A stretch of DNA of 58,219 nt from Akkermansia muciniphila (GCA_945903605.1 CAMDOH010000007.1:1-58219), one strand, 5' to 3'; shown: positions 1 through 9,477, numbered from the stretch's first letter. Translations and numbers: made by a program. The notes: generated by a model from the letters alone, not told the origin.

Positions 1-404
1 TTCGGCTGGAACGCGGCGAAATCGGCGCGCGGTGGTTGGCCGGTGATCCACGGCGAATAGAGATGTGCCTCGTGATGATTGATTCCGATAAACGGCTTGT
101 TCAGCGCGAAGGCAAGCGACTGTGCGGCGCGAAATCCAATCATCAGCGCCGGTGGCAACCCCGGCCCCTGCGTGGCGGCTACGGCGTCGATCTGACCGGG
201 AGAAATAGCTGACTGAGCAAGTGCCGCACGAGCCATCGGCAGAAGATTCCGCAGGTGTTCCCGACTGGCAAGTTCTGGCACGACACCGCCGTGGTCGGCA
301 TGAATCTGGGTTTGAGAGGCGACGAGATTGGCGAGAACAAGCCCGTCAGAAACGACGGCCACACTTGTTTCGTCGCATGAAGTCTCAATGGCAATCAGTG
401 CCAT
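1..404 (-). CDS. tsaD: tRNA N6-threonylcarbamoyladenosine synthase TsaD (5' part, cut by window edge)
   Basis: TsaD (Gcp/YgjD) transfers the threonylcarbamoyl group to A37 of ANN-decoding tRNAs in the cytoplasm. The first about 134 residues are in the window and run off its left edge. The start ATG at 402-404 begins MALIAIETSCDETS, the standard family N-terminus. HGGVVPELASREH then follows, with GPGLPPALMIG, and NHHEAHLYSPW, which carries the metal-binding HxxxH histidines. It lies 24 bp downstream of the ctpA stop on the same strand and is probably cotranscribed with it. No anomaly is visible in the part present, and the assignment is very secure. Confidence 0.95.
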   Translation of the reverse strand, partial: MALIAIETSCDETSVAVVSDGLVLANLVASQTQIHADHGGVVPELASREHLRNLLPMARAALAQSAISPGQIDAVAATQGPGLPPALMIGFRAAQSLAFALNKPFIGINHHEAHLYSPWITGQPPRADFAAFQP

Positions 405-428
405 GGCACATTCCGCACAGTGCGAAAA

Positions 429-1718
429 TCACTTGCTCGCTTTGGTCCCAGTGGATTTGGGAGGTGCACTGAGTAGTTCAATGGCGCGATCGAGCTGAGT
501 GTCTTTTGTCTTCATGATGCGCTCACGCTCAATTTCGGGCACGCCTTCCAATCCACCTGGTGAACGACGCAACATGAGATCGCGCATCGCGTCGAACGTG
601 ATGGGCACCACGTGATCTGGCATGATTCCTTTGTCGTGAATTTCGCGATGACTTGGCGTGTAATATTTGGCCGTGGTGAGACGGAGCGCCGCGCCGCCTT
701 TCAACGGCAGGATGCTTTGAACGGAGCCTTTGCCAAATGTCTTTTCACCGATCAGCACGGCACGTTTGAGATCCTGCAGACAGCCGGCAACGATTTCCGA
801 AGCACTCGCGCTGCCACCGTTGACGAGCAGGGCGACAGGCAAATCGGCCTTGAGAGCATTACCAGAAGCTTTGTGCTGGGATTTTTCCTTCAGGCTGCGG
901 CCCTCAGTGGTGAGCACCAATTGGCCGACGGGAAGGAATTTCTCGGCGACATAAACAGCCTGATCGAGCAAGCCGCCGGGGTTGTCGCGAAGGTCGATCA
1001 CCAAGCCTTTCATGTTCTTGGCTGTTAATTTTTTCAGGGCGTCCTCTAGTTCCTCGTTGGTCTTGTCGCCAAAAGTTGAGATGCGCACGTAGCCGATATC
1101 ATTGGCCAATAATTTGTATTCGCCCATGCTGTTGAGGTCGCGAACGGTCTTCACGGTGATGGCGGCGCGGGTCAGTTTGTGGTCTTTCACCACATCGGTG
1201 GAAGGTCGGCGGACGGTAATGGTCACATCCGTGCCAGCCTTACCGCGAAGTTTTTCAATGGCGTCATTGAGCGTCAATCGCTCGGTGGGTTGTCCATTGA
1301 TCCGCAGGATCTGATCGCCTGCTTGAAGCCCTGCCCTGGAGCCGGGCGTGTCGTCCATCGGCGCAATAACGGTCATCAAATTACTCCGCAACGTAACGAC
1401 GACACCGATGCCGCCGAATTCGCCGGCAGTATCGCTCTTCATGTCGTTGAATTTTCTGGGATCCATGAATTCGCTGTGAGGATCGAGGGTATTCAACATT
1501 CCCTTCATCGCTCCGTTGATCAGGTCTTCGTAGGTGACTTTGGATCCGTCGACGTAGTTCTGGCGGACCATTTCGAGCACGCGCGAAAACATTTCGATGT
1601 TGGCGTAAACGTCATCCTTGTCTGCGGCCTCGGCGGATTCGAGGTACACGCGGGCACCGAGAATCAGGTTGAGGGCAACGAGGCTGATGACAGCGATGTA
1701 AGTGATCCGAGTCTTCAT
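429..1718 (-). CDS. ctpA: C-terminal processing peptidase, S41 family (CtpA/Prc-like)
   Basis: Periplasmic serine protease of family S41, 429 residues. A single N-terminal hydrophobic segment (about residues 6-22) acts as signal or anchor. A PDZ domain follows at about 95-175 (GDQILRINGQ), then the tail-specific protease domain. The Ser-Lys dyad is readable: GGSASASEI gives Ser305 and FGKGS gives Lys330, with the 25-residue spacing seen in E. coli Prc. The substrate is unknown; relatives process C-termini or regulate cell-wall hydrolases. It follows ispD by 53 bp, and that gap holds a hairpin. No Shine-Dalgarno sequence is visible before the ATG. Family is certain; the CtpA name is only a subfamily guess. 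Confidence 0.93.
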   Translation of the reverse strand: MKTRITYIAVISLVALNLILGARVYLESAEAADKDDVYANIEMFSRVLEMVRQNYVDGSKVTYEDLINGAMKGMLNTLDPHSEFMDPRKFNDMKSDTAGEFGGIGVVVTLRSNLMTVIAPMDDTPGSRAGLQAGDQILRINGQPTERLTLNDAIEKLRGKAGTDVTITVRRPSTDVVKDHKLTRAAITVKTVRDLNSMGEYKLLANDIGYVRISTFGDKTNEELEDALKKLTAKNMKGLVIDLRDNPGGLLDQAVYVAEKFLPVGQLVLTTEGRSLKEKSQHKASGNALKADLPVALLVNGGSASASEIVAGCLQDLKRAVLIGEKTFGKGSVQSILPLKGGAALRLTTAKYYTPSHREIHDKGIMPDHVVPITFDAMRDLMLRRSPGGLEGVPEIERERIMKTKDTQLDRAIELLSAPPKSTGTKASK

Positions 1719-1744
1719 GGCATTATCAAAGTGCGGAACATAGC

Positions 1745-1765
1745 CTTGCCAGTTCAGTTGGCAAG
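1745..1765 (-). other. hairpin between ispD and ctpA
   Basis: A perfect 7-bp inverted repeat (CTTGCCA, 1745-1751, and TGGCAAG, 1759-1765) encloses a 7-nt loop. It lies in the 53-bp gap between the ispD stop and the ctpA start. No T-run follows on the transcribed strand, so it is not a canonical terminator. It could be an RNA-processing or attenuation hairpin; the role is inferred from position only. Confidence 0.4.
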
Positions 1766-1771
1766 CGGGGT

Positions 1772-2464
1772 TTATCTAGATTGAGTTTCCATTCTGGAAA
1801 GAAGCGATTCGACAAAGGGAATATCGGCAGGACTTGTCACTTTCGGATTCGGCGCAGAACTCTCGACCAGTGCCACTGGCGCACCAATCAATTCGCAAGC
1901 AGCCGTGTCATCTGTCAGTTTCAATCCGCGTTGCCGCGCTTCCATCAATGCCGCCTTGATGACGGCCACCTGAAAAGTCTGCGGTGTTTGCACGGCCCAA
2001 AGACGCGAGCGGTCGAGTGTTCTGGCCACGGTGCCATCGGCGTTGGACTCTTTCACTGTATCGACCATTCTTTGCGCGGCGACGGCGGCACCCGTTTTCT
2101 GTGCCTGACGAATCGTGTCAACGATCAACCCTCCGCATGTGCAGGGTCGCGCGGCATCCTGGATGGCAACAAGGGTGACTCCGGCCGGCAGCCGTTCAAT
2201 TCCGTTCCAAACAGAATCCTGTCGCTCCTCGCCGCCAACAACGAGGTGAAATGGTTTTCGAACACCGATGCGGATCGCCAGCTCACGAAATGGTTTCTCG
2301 CATTCAGATCGGATGACAAGGACCACCAAGTCGATCTCTGGCAGTTGATCAAATCGCCGCCACGTGTGAGCGACGACTGGCAATCCTGAAACAGGCAAAA
2401 ACAGCTTATCATTCCCGCCCATGCGAGTGCTGCGACCAGCGGCGACAATCAGTGCGGCAATCAT
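1772..2464 (-). CDS. ispD: 2-C-methyl-D-erythritol 4-phosphate cytidylyltransferase IspD
   Basis: Third enzyme of the MEP isoprenoid pathway: it joins CTP and methylerythritol phosphate to give CDP-ME. The protein has 230 residues, the normal family length. The nucleotide-binding signature AALIVAAGRSTRMGGNDK is at residues 3-20, VAIQDAARP in the middle and a typical TDD segment (LKLTDDTAAC) near the C-terminus. An ATG five codons upstream exists. The start at 2462-2464 is preferred because it overlaps the recJ stop as ATGA and has TTGGAGA about 9 nt upstream, one of the few Shine-Dalgarno-like sequences in this window. IspF is not adjacent here. Confidence 0.94.
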   Translation of the reverse strand: MIAALIVAAGRSTRMGGNDKLFLPVSGLPVVAHTWRRFDQLPEIDLVVLVIRSECEKPFRELAIRIGVRKPFHLVVGGEERQDSVWNGIERLPAGVTLVAIQDAARPCTCGGLIVDTIRQAQKTGAAVAAQRMVDTVKESNADGTVARTLDRSRLWAVQTPQTFQVAVIKAALMEARQRGLKLTDDTAACELIGAPVALVESSAPNPKVTSPADIPFVESLLSRMETQSR

Positions 2465-4191
2465 TGTGCGATTCTCCAATCGAGAATCTTCAACTGAACA
2501 GTTCGTTGTCCACGAAAATCGTTGATCTCAGGTTCCACCAATAAATCAAATTTACCGCTGGGAAGCTCTTCCTCTCCACAATTCCAATAGACTACTGATC
2601 CGCTTGCGTTTCCATTGACGACAGTGAAGAAGGCGTGTTGACCTGAATTCCCAGCGCGTCGAGGCGATCCTTTCAGAGTCATGCGCGAAAGGAGAACTCG
2701 CGGAGTCGGGTTCCCCTGCCCAGTCGGTTCGAGCACTTTCAATCCCTCGACATTTTCAACGGTCAACTCGCTTAACGCAATTTGCACATCGTATTCAATA
2801 ATCGGCATCGCCAATTCAGCTGGCTTTTGGCTGCGGAATCGTTCGTTGATCGCCTTGCGAAAGGCATCGAGATTTTCTGGCGCCAGCGTCAACCCAACAG
2901 CCATCGCATGACCACCCGATCGCAATAGAAATTGGCGACAAGATTGAACCGCTTCCAATAGATCAACCCCGGGAACACTTCGGCCAGAACCTCGCAATTC
3001 GCCCTGATGCGAACCCAAAACAATGGCTGGCCGACCAAATGTTTTCAGGATGCGTGAGGCTACAATGCCCACAACCCCGATATGCCAATCTTCATTGGCG
3101 ACGACGATGATTGGATTTTCATCCGGTGGGAAATCGCGCCGTACAATCTTTAAGGCTTCCTCGGCAATGGCACTTTCAATCGTCCGTCTATCCGAATTGA
3201 TGCAATTGAGTTCTGCTGCCAGTCGCTTCGCGTCGATTGAATCTTCCGCCAGCAAGAGATCGAGCGAAACGGTGGCGCTGCCCAATCGACCGGCCGCATT
3301 CAATCGCGGCGCGATTTGAAAAGCTACTGTGCTTGCAGTGATGGATGTTCGCAATTCGCATGTGACTGCCAACTCTTTCAAACCCAATCGCGCTGAGGTG
3401 TTGAGTCGATGCAGGCCGGCTGATGTCAGGATACGATTCTCGCCGGTGAGCGGCACCAAATCGGCGATACAACCGAGTGCCACCAGATCAAGTTGAGTGC
3501 GGATGTCGTATTGAGTGAAGGAATCAATATTCAAATCACGACCTTCTTTCACCAAGGCGTGCAGTAGTTTGAAAGCAAGCCCAGCCGAGCAAAGATCGCG
3601 AAGTGATGGTGGACATTCCGCTGAAGATTTTGGATTGATAAACGCGAACGGAGTCGGCGCCGGACTGCCAATTTCATGATGATCGAGCACGATGGTTTCG
3701 ACAGATTGTTTTTTTAGTGAATCAATCGCCTCTGCGGAGGCCGAACCGGAATCGACCGCGAGCAACAATCGAACTGGGAAACGCTCAAAACAGTTTGCAA
3801 TCGACTCGGGATTGATTCCATAACCGTCCTCCATCCGATGCGGGAGATAAGTGTGAACTTTCCAACCCAAACTGCGCATGGAACCGGCCAGCAAGGCTGT
3901 GGCGGTGATTCCGTCAACATCGTAGTCACCGAAAACAACCAACGGCTCCTCACTTGATCGGGCGTGGAATAGTCTTTTCACCGCCTTTGCCATGTCTGGC
4001 AATTCCGCTGGATCGACCACCTCTCGCAGCGAAGGTGTCAGAAATGATTTAAGCGCCTCACCGGAAGCGATTCCCCGACGGTGAAGGAGTTGGCTCAAGA
4101 GTGGATTCAATGTTGAATCCAAGTTGATCAATGAATCAGCGTCCATTGAGTGACCTCGACAAATCCACCGGCTCAGTTGGCGAGATTTCAT
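2461..4191 (-). CDS. recJ: single-stranded-DNA-specific 5'-3' exonuclease RecJ
   Basis: RecJ degrades single-stranded DNA 5' to 3' in recombination and repair in the cytoplasm. The 576-residue length is normal. The DHH domain carries FGDYDVDG (Asp89, Asp91, Asp93), AVDSGS (Asp147) and LDHHEIG (Asp170-His171-His172). The DHHA1 region has APRLNAAGRL and GGHAMAVGL, and an OB-fold-like C-terminus follows. Its ATG overlaps the stop of the small upstream membrane-protein gene as ATGA, and its own stop overlaps ispD the same way, so the three genes look translationally coupled. No key residue is missing. Confidence 0.94.
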   Translation of the reverse strand: MKSRQLSRWICRGHSMDADSLINLDSTLNPLLSQLLHRRGIASGEALKSFLTPSLREVVDPAELPDMAKAVKRLFHARSSEEPLVVFGDYDVDGITATALLAGSMRSLGWKVHTYLPHRMEDGYGINPESIANCFERFPVRLLLAVDSGSASAEAIDSLKKQSVETIVLDHHEIGSPAPTPFAFINPKSSAECPPSLRDLCSAGLAFKLLHALVKEGRDLNIDSFTQYDIRTQLDLVALGCIADLVPLTGENRILTSAGLHRLNTSARLGLKELAVTCELRTSITASTVAFQIAPRLNAAGRLGSATVSLDLLLAEDSIDAKRLAAELNCINSDRRTIESAIAEEALKIVRRDFPPDENPIIVVANEDWHIGVVGIVASRILKTFGRPAIVLGSHQGELRGSGRSVPGVDLLEAVQSCRQFLLRSGGHAMAVGLTLAPENLDAFRKAINERFRSQKPAELAMPIIEYDVQIALSELTVENVEGLKVLEPTGQGNPTPRVLLSRMTLKGSPRRAGNSGQHAFFTVVNGNASGSVVYWNCGEEELPSGKFDLLVEPEINDFRGQRTVQLKILDWRIAQ

Positions 4192-4436
4192 TTATGCTTC
4201 CGAAATCTATCTCTGATGGAGCGAACGCGCGCTGCCGAATGGTCCAAGAATGTTTTCAATTTGGGATATTTCACTTTGAGACTCCGCATCCAAAGTCGGA
4301 CTCGTGGCGATACGCTCGTCAATATGGCGATGCCGATGATGTAAAATGGCACCTGCGGCACCAGTGGAATGAGAGTGCAGACAATTCCGACTGCGATAAA
4401 AAACCAGCCGATGAAGTAGAGTACAAACCGTTTCAC
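4188..4436 (-). CDS. small two-helix membrane protein (DUF454/PGPGW-like)
   Basis: An 82-residue protein with two hydrophobic stretches (about 4-20 and 24-41) joined by LIPLVPQVP, then a basic C-terminal tail rich in Arg and Lys. The hydrophobic hairpin with a Pro-rich turn followed by SPRVRLWM resembles DUF454 (YbaN) and PGPGW-type inner-membrane proteins, whose function is unknown. It lies between terC (33 bp upstream) and recJ (4-bp overlap). The overlap with recJ supports it being a real gene. Which small-protein family it belongs to is uncertain. Confidence 0.75.
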   Translation of the reverse strand: MKRFVLYFIGWFFIAVGIVCTLIPLVPQVPFYIIGIAILTSVSPRVRLWMRSLKVKYPKLKTFLDHSAARVRSIRDRFRKHK

Positions 4437-4468
4437 GATGACGGTTGCGTGAAATACATCACAACCAA

Positions 4469-5455
4469 TTAAGTGTCTTCGAACAGAGTCTTTGGCTTTT
4501 TACGAGTCATCGCGACTGAGAAAATCATGGAAAGAAGCAGGATACCAACTATGGCAGCCAGTGAGCAGATTGTTTCCTGATTCTTGGAACTAAACGGATG
4601 CCAACCCAACAATGGCAGCAACATCTTTAATCCAATCAGAATGAGCACGACACTCATCCCTACTTTTAGATACCGGAAATATTGGATGCTTGCGATGAGC
4701 ACGAAATAGAGTGAGCGCAGACCAAGGATGGCGCAGATGTTTGAAGTGAAAATAATGTATGGCTCCTGTGTCACAGAATAAATAGCAGGAATTGAATCCA
4801 CAGCAAAAATGACATCTGCAGATTCAACGGCGATCAGCACGACAATCAGTGGAGTCCATTTGGTGACGCCATTTTCAATGGTGCGAAATTTCTGCCCGTC
4901 ATAACACAGGGAAATTGGCAGGAACTTTCGAGCTATCCGAACCAGCGGATTCTTCTCTGGATCCACTCCTTCCTCTTGCATAAAGATCATTTTGAATCCC
5001 GTGAATGCCAGGAAAGCCCCGAAGATGTACAACATCCAGTCGAATTCCTTTACAACCACCGCCCCCAAACCAATCATGATTCCCCTCAACACCAATGCGC
5101 CAATAATCCCCCAAAAGAGAACCCGATGCTGATGCTGGATTGGGACTTTGAAATAGGTGAAGATAAGAGCAATGACGAACACATTGTCCATCGAAAGTGA
5201 ATACTCGAGAATGTAACCCGTGATAAATGAAATGCGTAAGTCTTCATCTCCTGGCTTGAGAGGCTCTGGAATTCCAAACGTGGCAAAACCAATTGCGAGA
5301 GCAATCCAGAATACAGTCCAAAGCAGTGACCGACGAAATTCCAGTGGATGTTCTTTACGATTGATGAGACCCAAGTCAATCGCTAATAAGGCAAGAATGC
5401 CGATGGTGAAGTAGACGTAGTGCTCCGTTCCTATCAACTCGGCACTCGCATACAT
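4469..5455 (-). CDS. TerC/Alx family integral membrane protein
   Basis: A 328-residue polytopic membrane protein of the TerC family, whose members (Alx, TerC) are linked to manganese export, exoenzyme metalation or tellurite resistance. The diagnostic acidic membrane motifs are present: EYSLSMDNVFVIALIF near residue 85 and AVESADVIFAVDSIPA near residue 205. A GGAG sequence sits 6 nt before the ATG, a clear ribosome binding site. The gene starts 1 bp after the secDF stop. Membership is firm. Manganese transport is the best current hypothesis for the family, but no mntP/yybP-type riboswitch is visible nearby. Confidence 0.9.
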   Translation of the reverse strand: MYASAELIGTEHYVYFTIGILALLAIDLGLINRKEHPLEFRRSLLWTVFWIALAIGFATFGIPEPLKPGDEDLRISFITGYILEYSLSMDNVFVIALIFTYFKVPIQHQHRVLFWGIIGALVLRGIMIGLGAVVVKEFDWMLYIFGAFLAFTGFKMIFMQEEGVDPEKNPLVRIARKFLPISLCYDGQKFRTIENGVTKWTPLIVVLIAVESADVIFAVDSIPAIYSVTQEPYIIFTSNICAILGLRSLYFVLIASIQYFRYLKVGMSVVLILIGLKMLLPLLGWHPFSSKNQETICSLAAIVGILLLSMIFSVAMTRKKPKTLFEDT

Positions 5456-5456
5456 A

Positions 5457-7940
5457 TTACGCTCCAGCAGTGACCCCTATCGATTCCGAGCTAGCTGCGG
5501 GCGCCATCTCTGGCCGCTTCCCTTTATGCCACCAAAGGACAACGACGCTGGCAATATAGATACTCGAGTAACTTCCGGTGATGATGCCGACCAACATCAC
5601 AAAAGCAAAATCATGGATCACCGGCCCGCCAAAAAGGTACAGCGTCGTGGTTGATAGGAAGACTGTTCCCGATGTGATGATTGTGCGACTGAGGGTCTGA
5701 TTGAGCGCTGTATTGATGATCTCTTCAAATGAACCTCTCCCACCGTTGCGCAGCACTTCTCGGATACGATCAAAGATCACGATCGTGTCGTTGATGGAAA
5801 ACCCGATGATCGTGAGCAACGCAGCGATGACGGTTGAATTCAATTGCCCACCGAATGTCAGAAAAATACCGGTGGAGATCAGCACGTCATGCATCAGAGC
5901 GACAATGGCGCCGACGGCAAAGGAGAATTCATATCGGAAGGCGACGTACACCAAGATGCCGAAAGAAGCCAGCAAGAGCGCAATCACTGCGGTCTTTTGA
6001 ATTTCCTTGCCGAGTGTGGGGCCAATTTTTGTCAGCGACAATCTCTTGAATGCCGAATCCGGATTGGATTGCTGGAGGATGCTCTCCACTTTTTTGGATG
6101 CGTCAATTGGAGTGTTGATGGCCAGCACTTCCGTCCCACTCGCTATGTCTTTTTGATATTGGATCTGAACATCTCCAATGCCTCCATTCGAAAGTGTTGA
6201 GCGTAGCTGATCCACATCGACCTTCCTGGCCTGGTCAAACTGCAACACCAAACTTTCGCCACCTCTGAAATCCGTGGAGAGGTACTGACTTTCACCCTTT
6301 GAAAAACCAAATCCGAGCGTCGCAAGAATCGCCACCCATGAGATGCAAAATATCCCGCGCGAATACCGCATGATATTGAAGTTCGGTTGAGGCAACACTT
6401 GCAACATGGTTGGGCGGAACCAACCGCGATCCAACAGCAGATCAAAAACAATCCGCGTGCAGACGAGCGAGGAAAGCATGCTTGTTGCGATACCGATGGT
6501 CAGCGACACACCGAAGCCTTTCACAGCACCTTCGCCCATATAAATCAGGATCACGGAGGCGATGAGCGTTGTCAGGTTGGAATCAAAAATTGTTCCGAAT
6601 GCCTTGTCATATCCGGCATGCAACGCGCCCTTCAATGATTTGCCTGAAGCCAGTTCGTCGCGGATACGCTCGTTGATCAACACGTTTGCATCAACTGCCA
6701 TACCGACTGTCAAAACGACACCAGCGATACCCGGCAGCGTGAGAGTTGCCCCCACCGAACACAACACACCCAGCAGGAATACCAAGTTGAAAATGAGTCC
6801 GATGTTCGCGACCACACCCGATTGAAGATAGTAGATGAGCATGAACACACTCACCAAAAGGACTCCCCATTTCGCCGCTGCAAATCCTTTTTCAATCGAG
6901 TCCTTTCCAAGTGATGGATCGATATCGCGCTCTTCGATGATCCTCACCGGCGTGCTCAATGGATTCTCCAATGTGTTCGCCAGTTCGCGCGCTTCCTTTT
7001 CCGTGAAGCTACCCGTGATTTGCCCCTCATTGGAGATGCGGCTTTGGATGGTTGGCGCGGAGACGAGTTGACCGTCCAAAATGATCGCCAGTCCTTTGCC
7101 TATGTTTGCCTCGGTGAGCTTCCCGAATTGTGCCGCACCCACTGAGTTCAATGAAAACGCAATTTGTGGTTTGCCCGTCATCGGATCCCGGTCAAATCGG
7201 GCCTTCGAAATATTCTCGCCCGTCATCTCGTGCTGCCGTTTGACAAGCACCTCGCGCCGAGAGTCGACGCCGTTCTTCTCCGATTTTTTCTCGGTCATCA
7301 ACTCGTAGCCCGGCACCACCGGCACACCGCTGGCGATAATCCGATCGCTGTCCGGATGGACAAGTCGGAACTCCAGAAATGAAGTCTTCTCAATTTGCGC
7401 CCTCGCACTGAGCCGGTCTTCTTGCGACAGACCGGGCACTTGAATGATGATCCGGCTTTGAGCGGCGCTCAAAATCAATGGTTCTGAAACTCCGAATTTA
7501 TCCACTCGCTTGCGAAACACTTCAATCGCCTGAGCCCTCGCCCCTTCCATGTCCGTTGGGTCACCAGCCAACTCCACCATGAACTGGGTTCCTCCACGCA
7601 AATCCAATCCCAGCTTGATTTTTCCTGCCGCCTCAGTTTGCAGCGAATTGAGAATGGCGCGATTGGTATCGGTAATGGCCCTGCCGATAGGTCGGCTGAA
7701 ATATTTCGTCAGTTGATTGGTGCCAATGACTGCCTGCCACTGTTCGAGAGTCAAATCATTGCCCGTCTGCTGCTGTTTTGCGCGGGCATCCGACACCATT
7801 TTCTCGAAGGCTGCGTCCTTCCCCTTTGCCTCCTGATTGAAAACCGCAACGATGTCCTGCTTCGTTGGCGGATAGAACTCGTAGACTGCCCAAAATGTGA
7901 CTAGGGCAACAAAAATGAAACGCCAGAATAGGCTGCGCAT
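5457..7940 (-). CDS. secDF: protein translocase SecDF fusion
   Basis: Accessory Sec translocon subunit using the proton gradient to pull exported proteins through. SecD and SecF are joined in one 827-residue chain, as in Bacillus and many PVC bacteria. Residues 1-28 form the first membrane segment. GLDLRGGTQFMVEL marks the SecD half, with its periplasmic P1 region and a helix block to about residue 525. A second start-like hydrophobic segment and STDFRGGESLVLQF open the SecF half, followed by five predicted membrane segments. yajC lies 9 bp upstream, giving the usual yajC-secD-secF order. No Shine-Dalgarno sequence is visible. Confidence 0.95.
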   Translation of the reverse strand: MRSLFWRFIFVALVTFWAVYEFYPPTKQDIVAVFNQEAKGKDAAFEKMVSDARAKQQQTGNDLTLEQWQAVIGTNQLTKYFSRPIGRAITDTNRAILNSLQTEAAGKIKLGLDLRGGTQFMVELAGDPTDMEGARAQAIEVFRKRVDKFGVSEPLILSAAQSRIIIQVPGLSQEDRLSARAQIEKTSFLEFRLVHPDSDRIIASGVPVVPGYELMTEKKSEKNGVDSRREVLVKRQHEMTGENISKARFDRDPMTGKPQIAFSLNSVGAAQFGKLTEANIGKGLAIILDGQLVSAPTIQSRISNEGQITGSFTEKEARELANTLENPLSTPVRIIEERDIDPSLGKDSIEKGFAAAKWGVLLVSVFMLIYYLQSGVVANIGLIFNLVFLLGVLCSVGATLTLPGIAGVVLTVGMAVDANVLINERIRDELASGKSLKGALHAGYDKAFGTIFDSNLTTLIASVILIYMGEGAVKGFGVSLTIGIATSMLSSLVCTRIVFDLLLDRGWFRPTMLQVLPQPNFNIMRYSRGIFCISWVAILATLGFGFSKGESQYLSTDFRGGESLVLQFDQARKVDVDQLRSTLSNGGIGDVQIQYQKDIASGTEVLAINTPIDASKKVESILQQSNPDSAFKRLSLTKIGPTLGKEIQKTAVIALLLASFGILVYVAFRYEFSFAVGAIVALMHDVLISTGIFLTFGGQLNSTVIAALLTIIGFSINDTIVIFDRIREVLRNGGRGSFEEIINTALNQTLSRTIITSGTVFLSTTTLYLFGGPVIHDFAFVMLVGIITGSYSSIYIASVVVLWWHKGKRPEMAPAASSESIGVTAGA

Positions 7941-7949
7941 GAAATTAGA

Positions 7950-8264
7950 TTATTCGTCTTTGAGAATTTCGGTGACCGAACCTCGCATCACTTCAATCTT
8001 GGATTCACCAGATCGGATGTTGATCGTCCGATCTTTCAATGAAACGACCACCCCCACAATCCCTCCCGCCATGACCCGATCATTCACTTTCAATTCCTTC
8101 ACCAGTAGATCCAGTGCCTTCTGTTTTTTCTGCTGCGGACGGATGAGTAGCACCCAGAATATCACGAAGATAAACACCATCGGCAGCAGCGTCGTCCAGA
8201 TAGGCGGCTGCTTCTGCGTTGTGGCGGCTTGAGCTAATAATCCAACAATCAATTCAACGTTCAT
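7950..8264 (-). CDS. yajC: preprotein translocase subunit YajC
   Basis: A 104-residue single-pass inner-membrane protein associated with SecDF. A hydrophobic segment (about residues 27-43) is followed directly by LLIRPQQKKQKA, the family hallmark, and then a small cytoplasmic beta-rich domain (VMAGGIVGVV). It is 9 bp upstream of secDF and 49 bp downstream of tgt, the common tgt-yajC-secD-secF arrangement. The leader before the ATG is T-rich and lacks a Shine-Dalgarno match. Confidence 0.94.
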   Translation of the reverse strand: MNVELIVGLLAQAATTQKQPPIWTTLLPMVFIFVIFWVLLIRPQQKKQKALDLLVKELKVNDRVMAGGIVGVVVSLKDRTINIRSGESKIEVMRGSVTEILKDE

Positions 8265-8284
8265 AAAAAATCAAGACCGCGAAT

Positions 8285-8303
8285 GAAGCGGCAATTTCGC
8301 TTC
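8285..8303 (-). other. weak hairpin in the tgt-yajC gap
   Basis: GAAGCG (8285-8290) and CGCTTC (8298-8303) form a 6-bp stem with a 7-nt loop in the 49-bp spacer between tgt and yajC. No adjacent T-run follows on the transcribed strand, so termination is unlikely. It could affect message stability. Confidence 0.25.
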
Positions 8304-8313
8304 CTTGGCAAGC

Positions 8314-9474
8314 TTAACCTCCCCCATTTGCCAAGTCGATCTCCTGTGTGTGATGCTGACCATTGGGACGCTTCGCCGGAACATAATTGCGCGCCATCTC
8401 TGCGCGAAACTCCTCAAATGTCCCGGCGGCAATATGCGCCCGGACATCCGCCATCAATCTCACATACATGTGCACATTGTGCAGGCTGAGCAATTTCAAC
8501 CCCGTGATCTCATCCACATTGAGCAAGTGACGCAGATACGCGCGTGTGAAGTTCTGGCAGACATAACACGGACATCCTTCTTCGACCGGCCCGAAATCCA
8601 GCTTGTTGTAACCCGCCTTGATGATGATCGCGCCTTTGCGCGTGTACGCCGTGCCATTCCGCGCCACGCGAGTGGGAAGAACACAATCGAACATGTCCAC
8701 GCCACGCGCAATCAACTCCACCATCTGCGCAGGCGTCCCCAGTCCCATCGCATATCGCGGCTTGTTTTGAGGCAAACACGGCTCGCTCAATTCCACCGCG
8801 CGCATCATCTCCGCTTCAGGTTCGCCAACGCTCACGCCACCGATGGCGTACCCATCAAAATCCATCTCCACCAATCCGCTCGCGCATTGGGGTCGCAACA
8901 TCGGGTCAACACCGCCCTGCACAATCCCAAAAACCAATTGACCCTCGGCGCGTGGTTGCGACCTGCAAACTTCAGCCCAGCGCAATGTCCGCTCCACAGC
9001 CGCCTTCACTTCTTTGGGAGTTGCCGTGTGTGGCGGACATTCATCAAACACCATCGCGATATCCGAACCCAAACCCAATTGAATGGCCATCGCCTCTTTC
9101 GGTCCTAGAAAAAAAGACGAGCCATCGATGTGCGAACGAAACGCCACGCCGTCGTGTGTGATCTCGCGAATCTTGGCCAGACTGAAAACTTGAAACCCGC
9201 CACTGTCCGTCAAAATGGGCGCGGGCCAATTCATGAATCGATGCAGCCCGCCAGCCGCCCCGATCACCTCCATGCCCGGACGAAGAAAAAGGTGGTAGGT
9301 ATTCCCCAAAATAACCTGCGTGCCGCACTCCACCAGTTCGCGATTATCGAGCGCCTTCACAGAAGCCTGCGTGCCCACGGGCATGTAAACAGGCGTATCG
9401 ATCACACCATGCGCCGTCGTCAACCGGCCCAATCGGGCTTTCGAGGAACTGTCGGTCTTGAGCAGTTCAAACAT
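8314..9474 (-). CDS. tgt: queuine tRNA-ribosyltransferase Tgt
   Basis: Exchanges guanine 34 for preQ1 in tRNAs with GUN anticodons, a step of queuosine synthesis. The protein has 386 residues, normal for the bacterial enzyme. LTDSGGFQVFS gives the general base Asp90, MFDCVLPTR gives the nucleophile Asp263, and CPCYVC with LLSLHNVH supplies the zinc ligands Cys301, Cys303, Cys306 and His332. It starts 3 bp after the proS stop, so the two are probably cotranscribed. No queA or other queuosine gene lies in the window. Confidence 0.96.
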   Translation of the reverse strand: MFELLKTDSSSKARLGRLTTAHGVIDTPVYMPVGTQASVKALDNRELVECGTQVILGNTYHLFLRPGMEVIGAAGGLHRFMNWPAPILTDSGGFQVFSLAKIREITHDGVAFRSHIDGSSFFLGPKEAMAIQLGLGSDIAMVFDECPPHTATPKEVKAAVERTLRWAEVCRSQPRAEGQLVFGIVQGGVDPMLRPQCASGLVEMDFDGYAIGGVSVGEPEAEMMRAVELSEPCLPQNKPRYAMGLGTPAQMVELIARGVDMFDCVLPTRVARNGTAYTRKGAIIIKAGYNKLDFGPVEEGCPCYVCQNFTRAYLRHLLNVDEITGLKLLSLHNVHMYVRLMADVRAHIAAGTFEEFRAEMARNYVPAKRPNGQHHTQEIDLANGGG

Positions 9475-9477
9475 CAG

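Noticed and set aside
8285-8303. Hairpin upstream of yajC as an intrinsic terminator
   Set aside because: The stem is only 6 bp and the T-run lies about 13 nt away.
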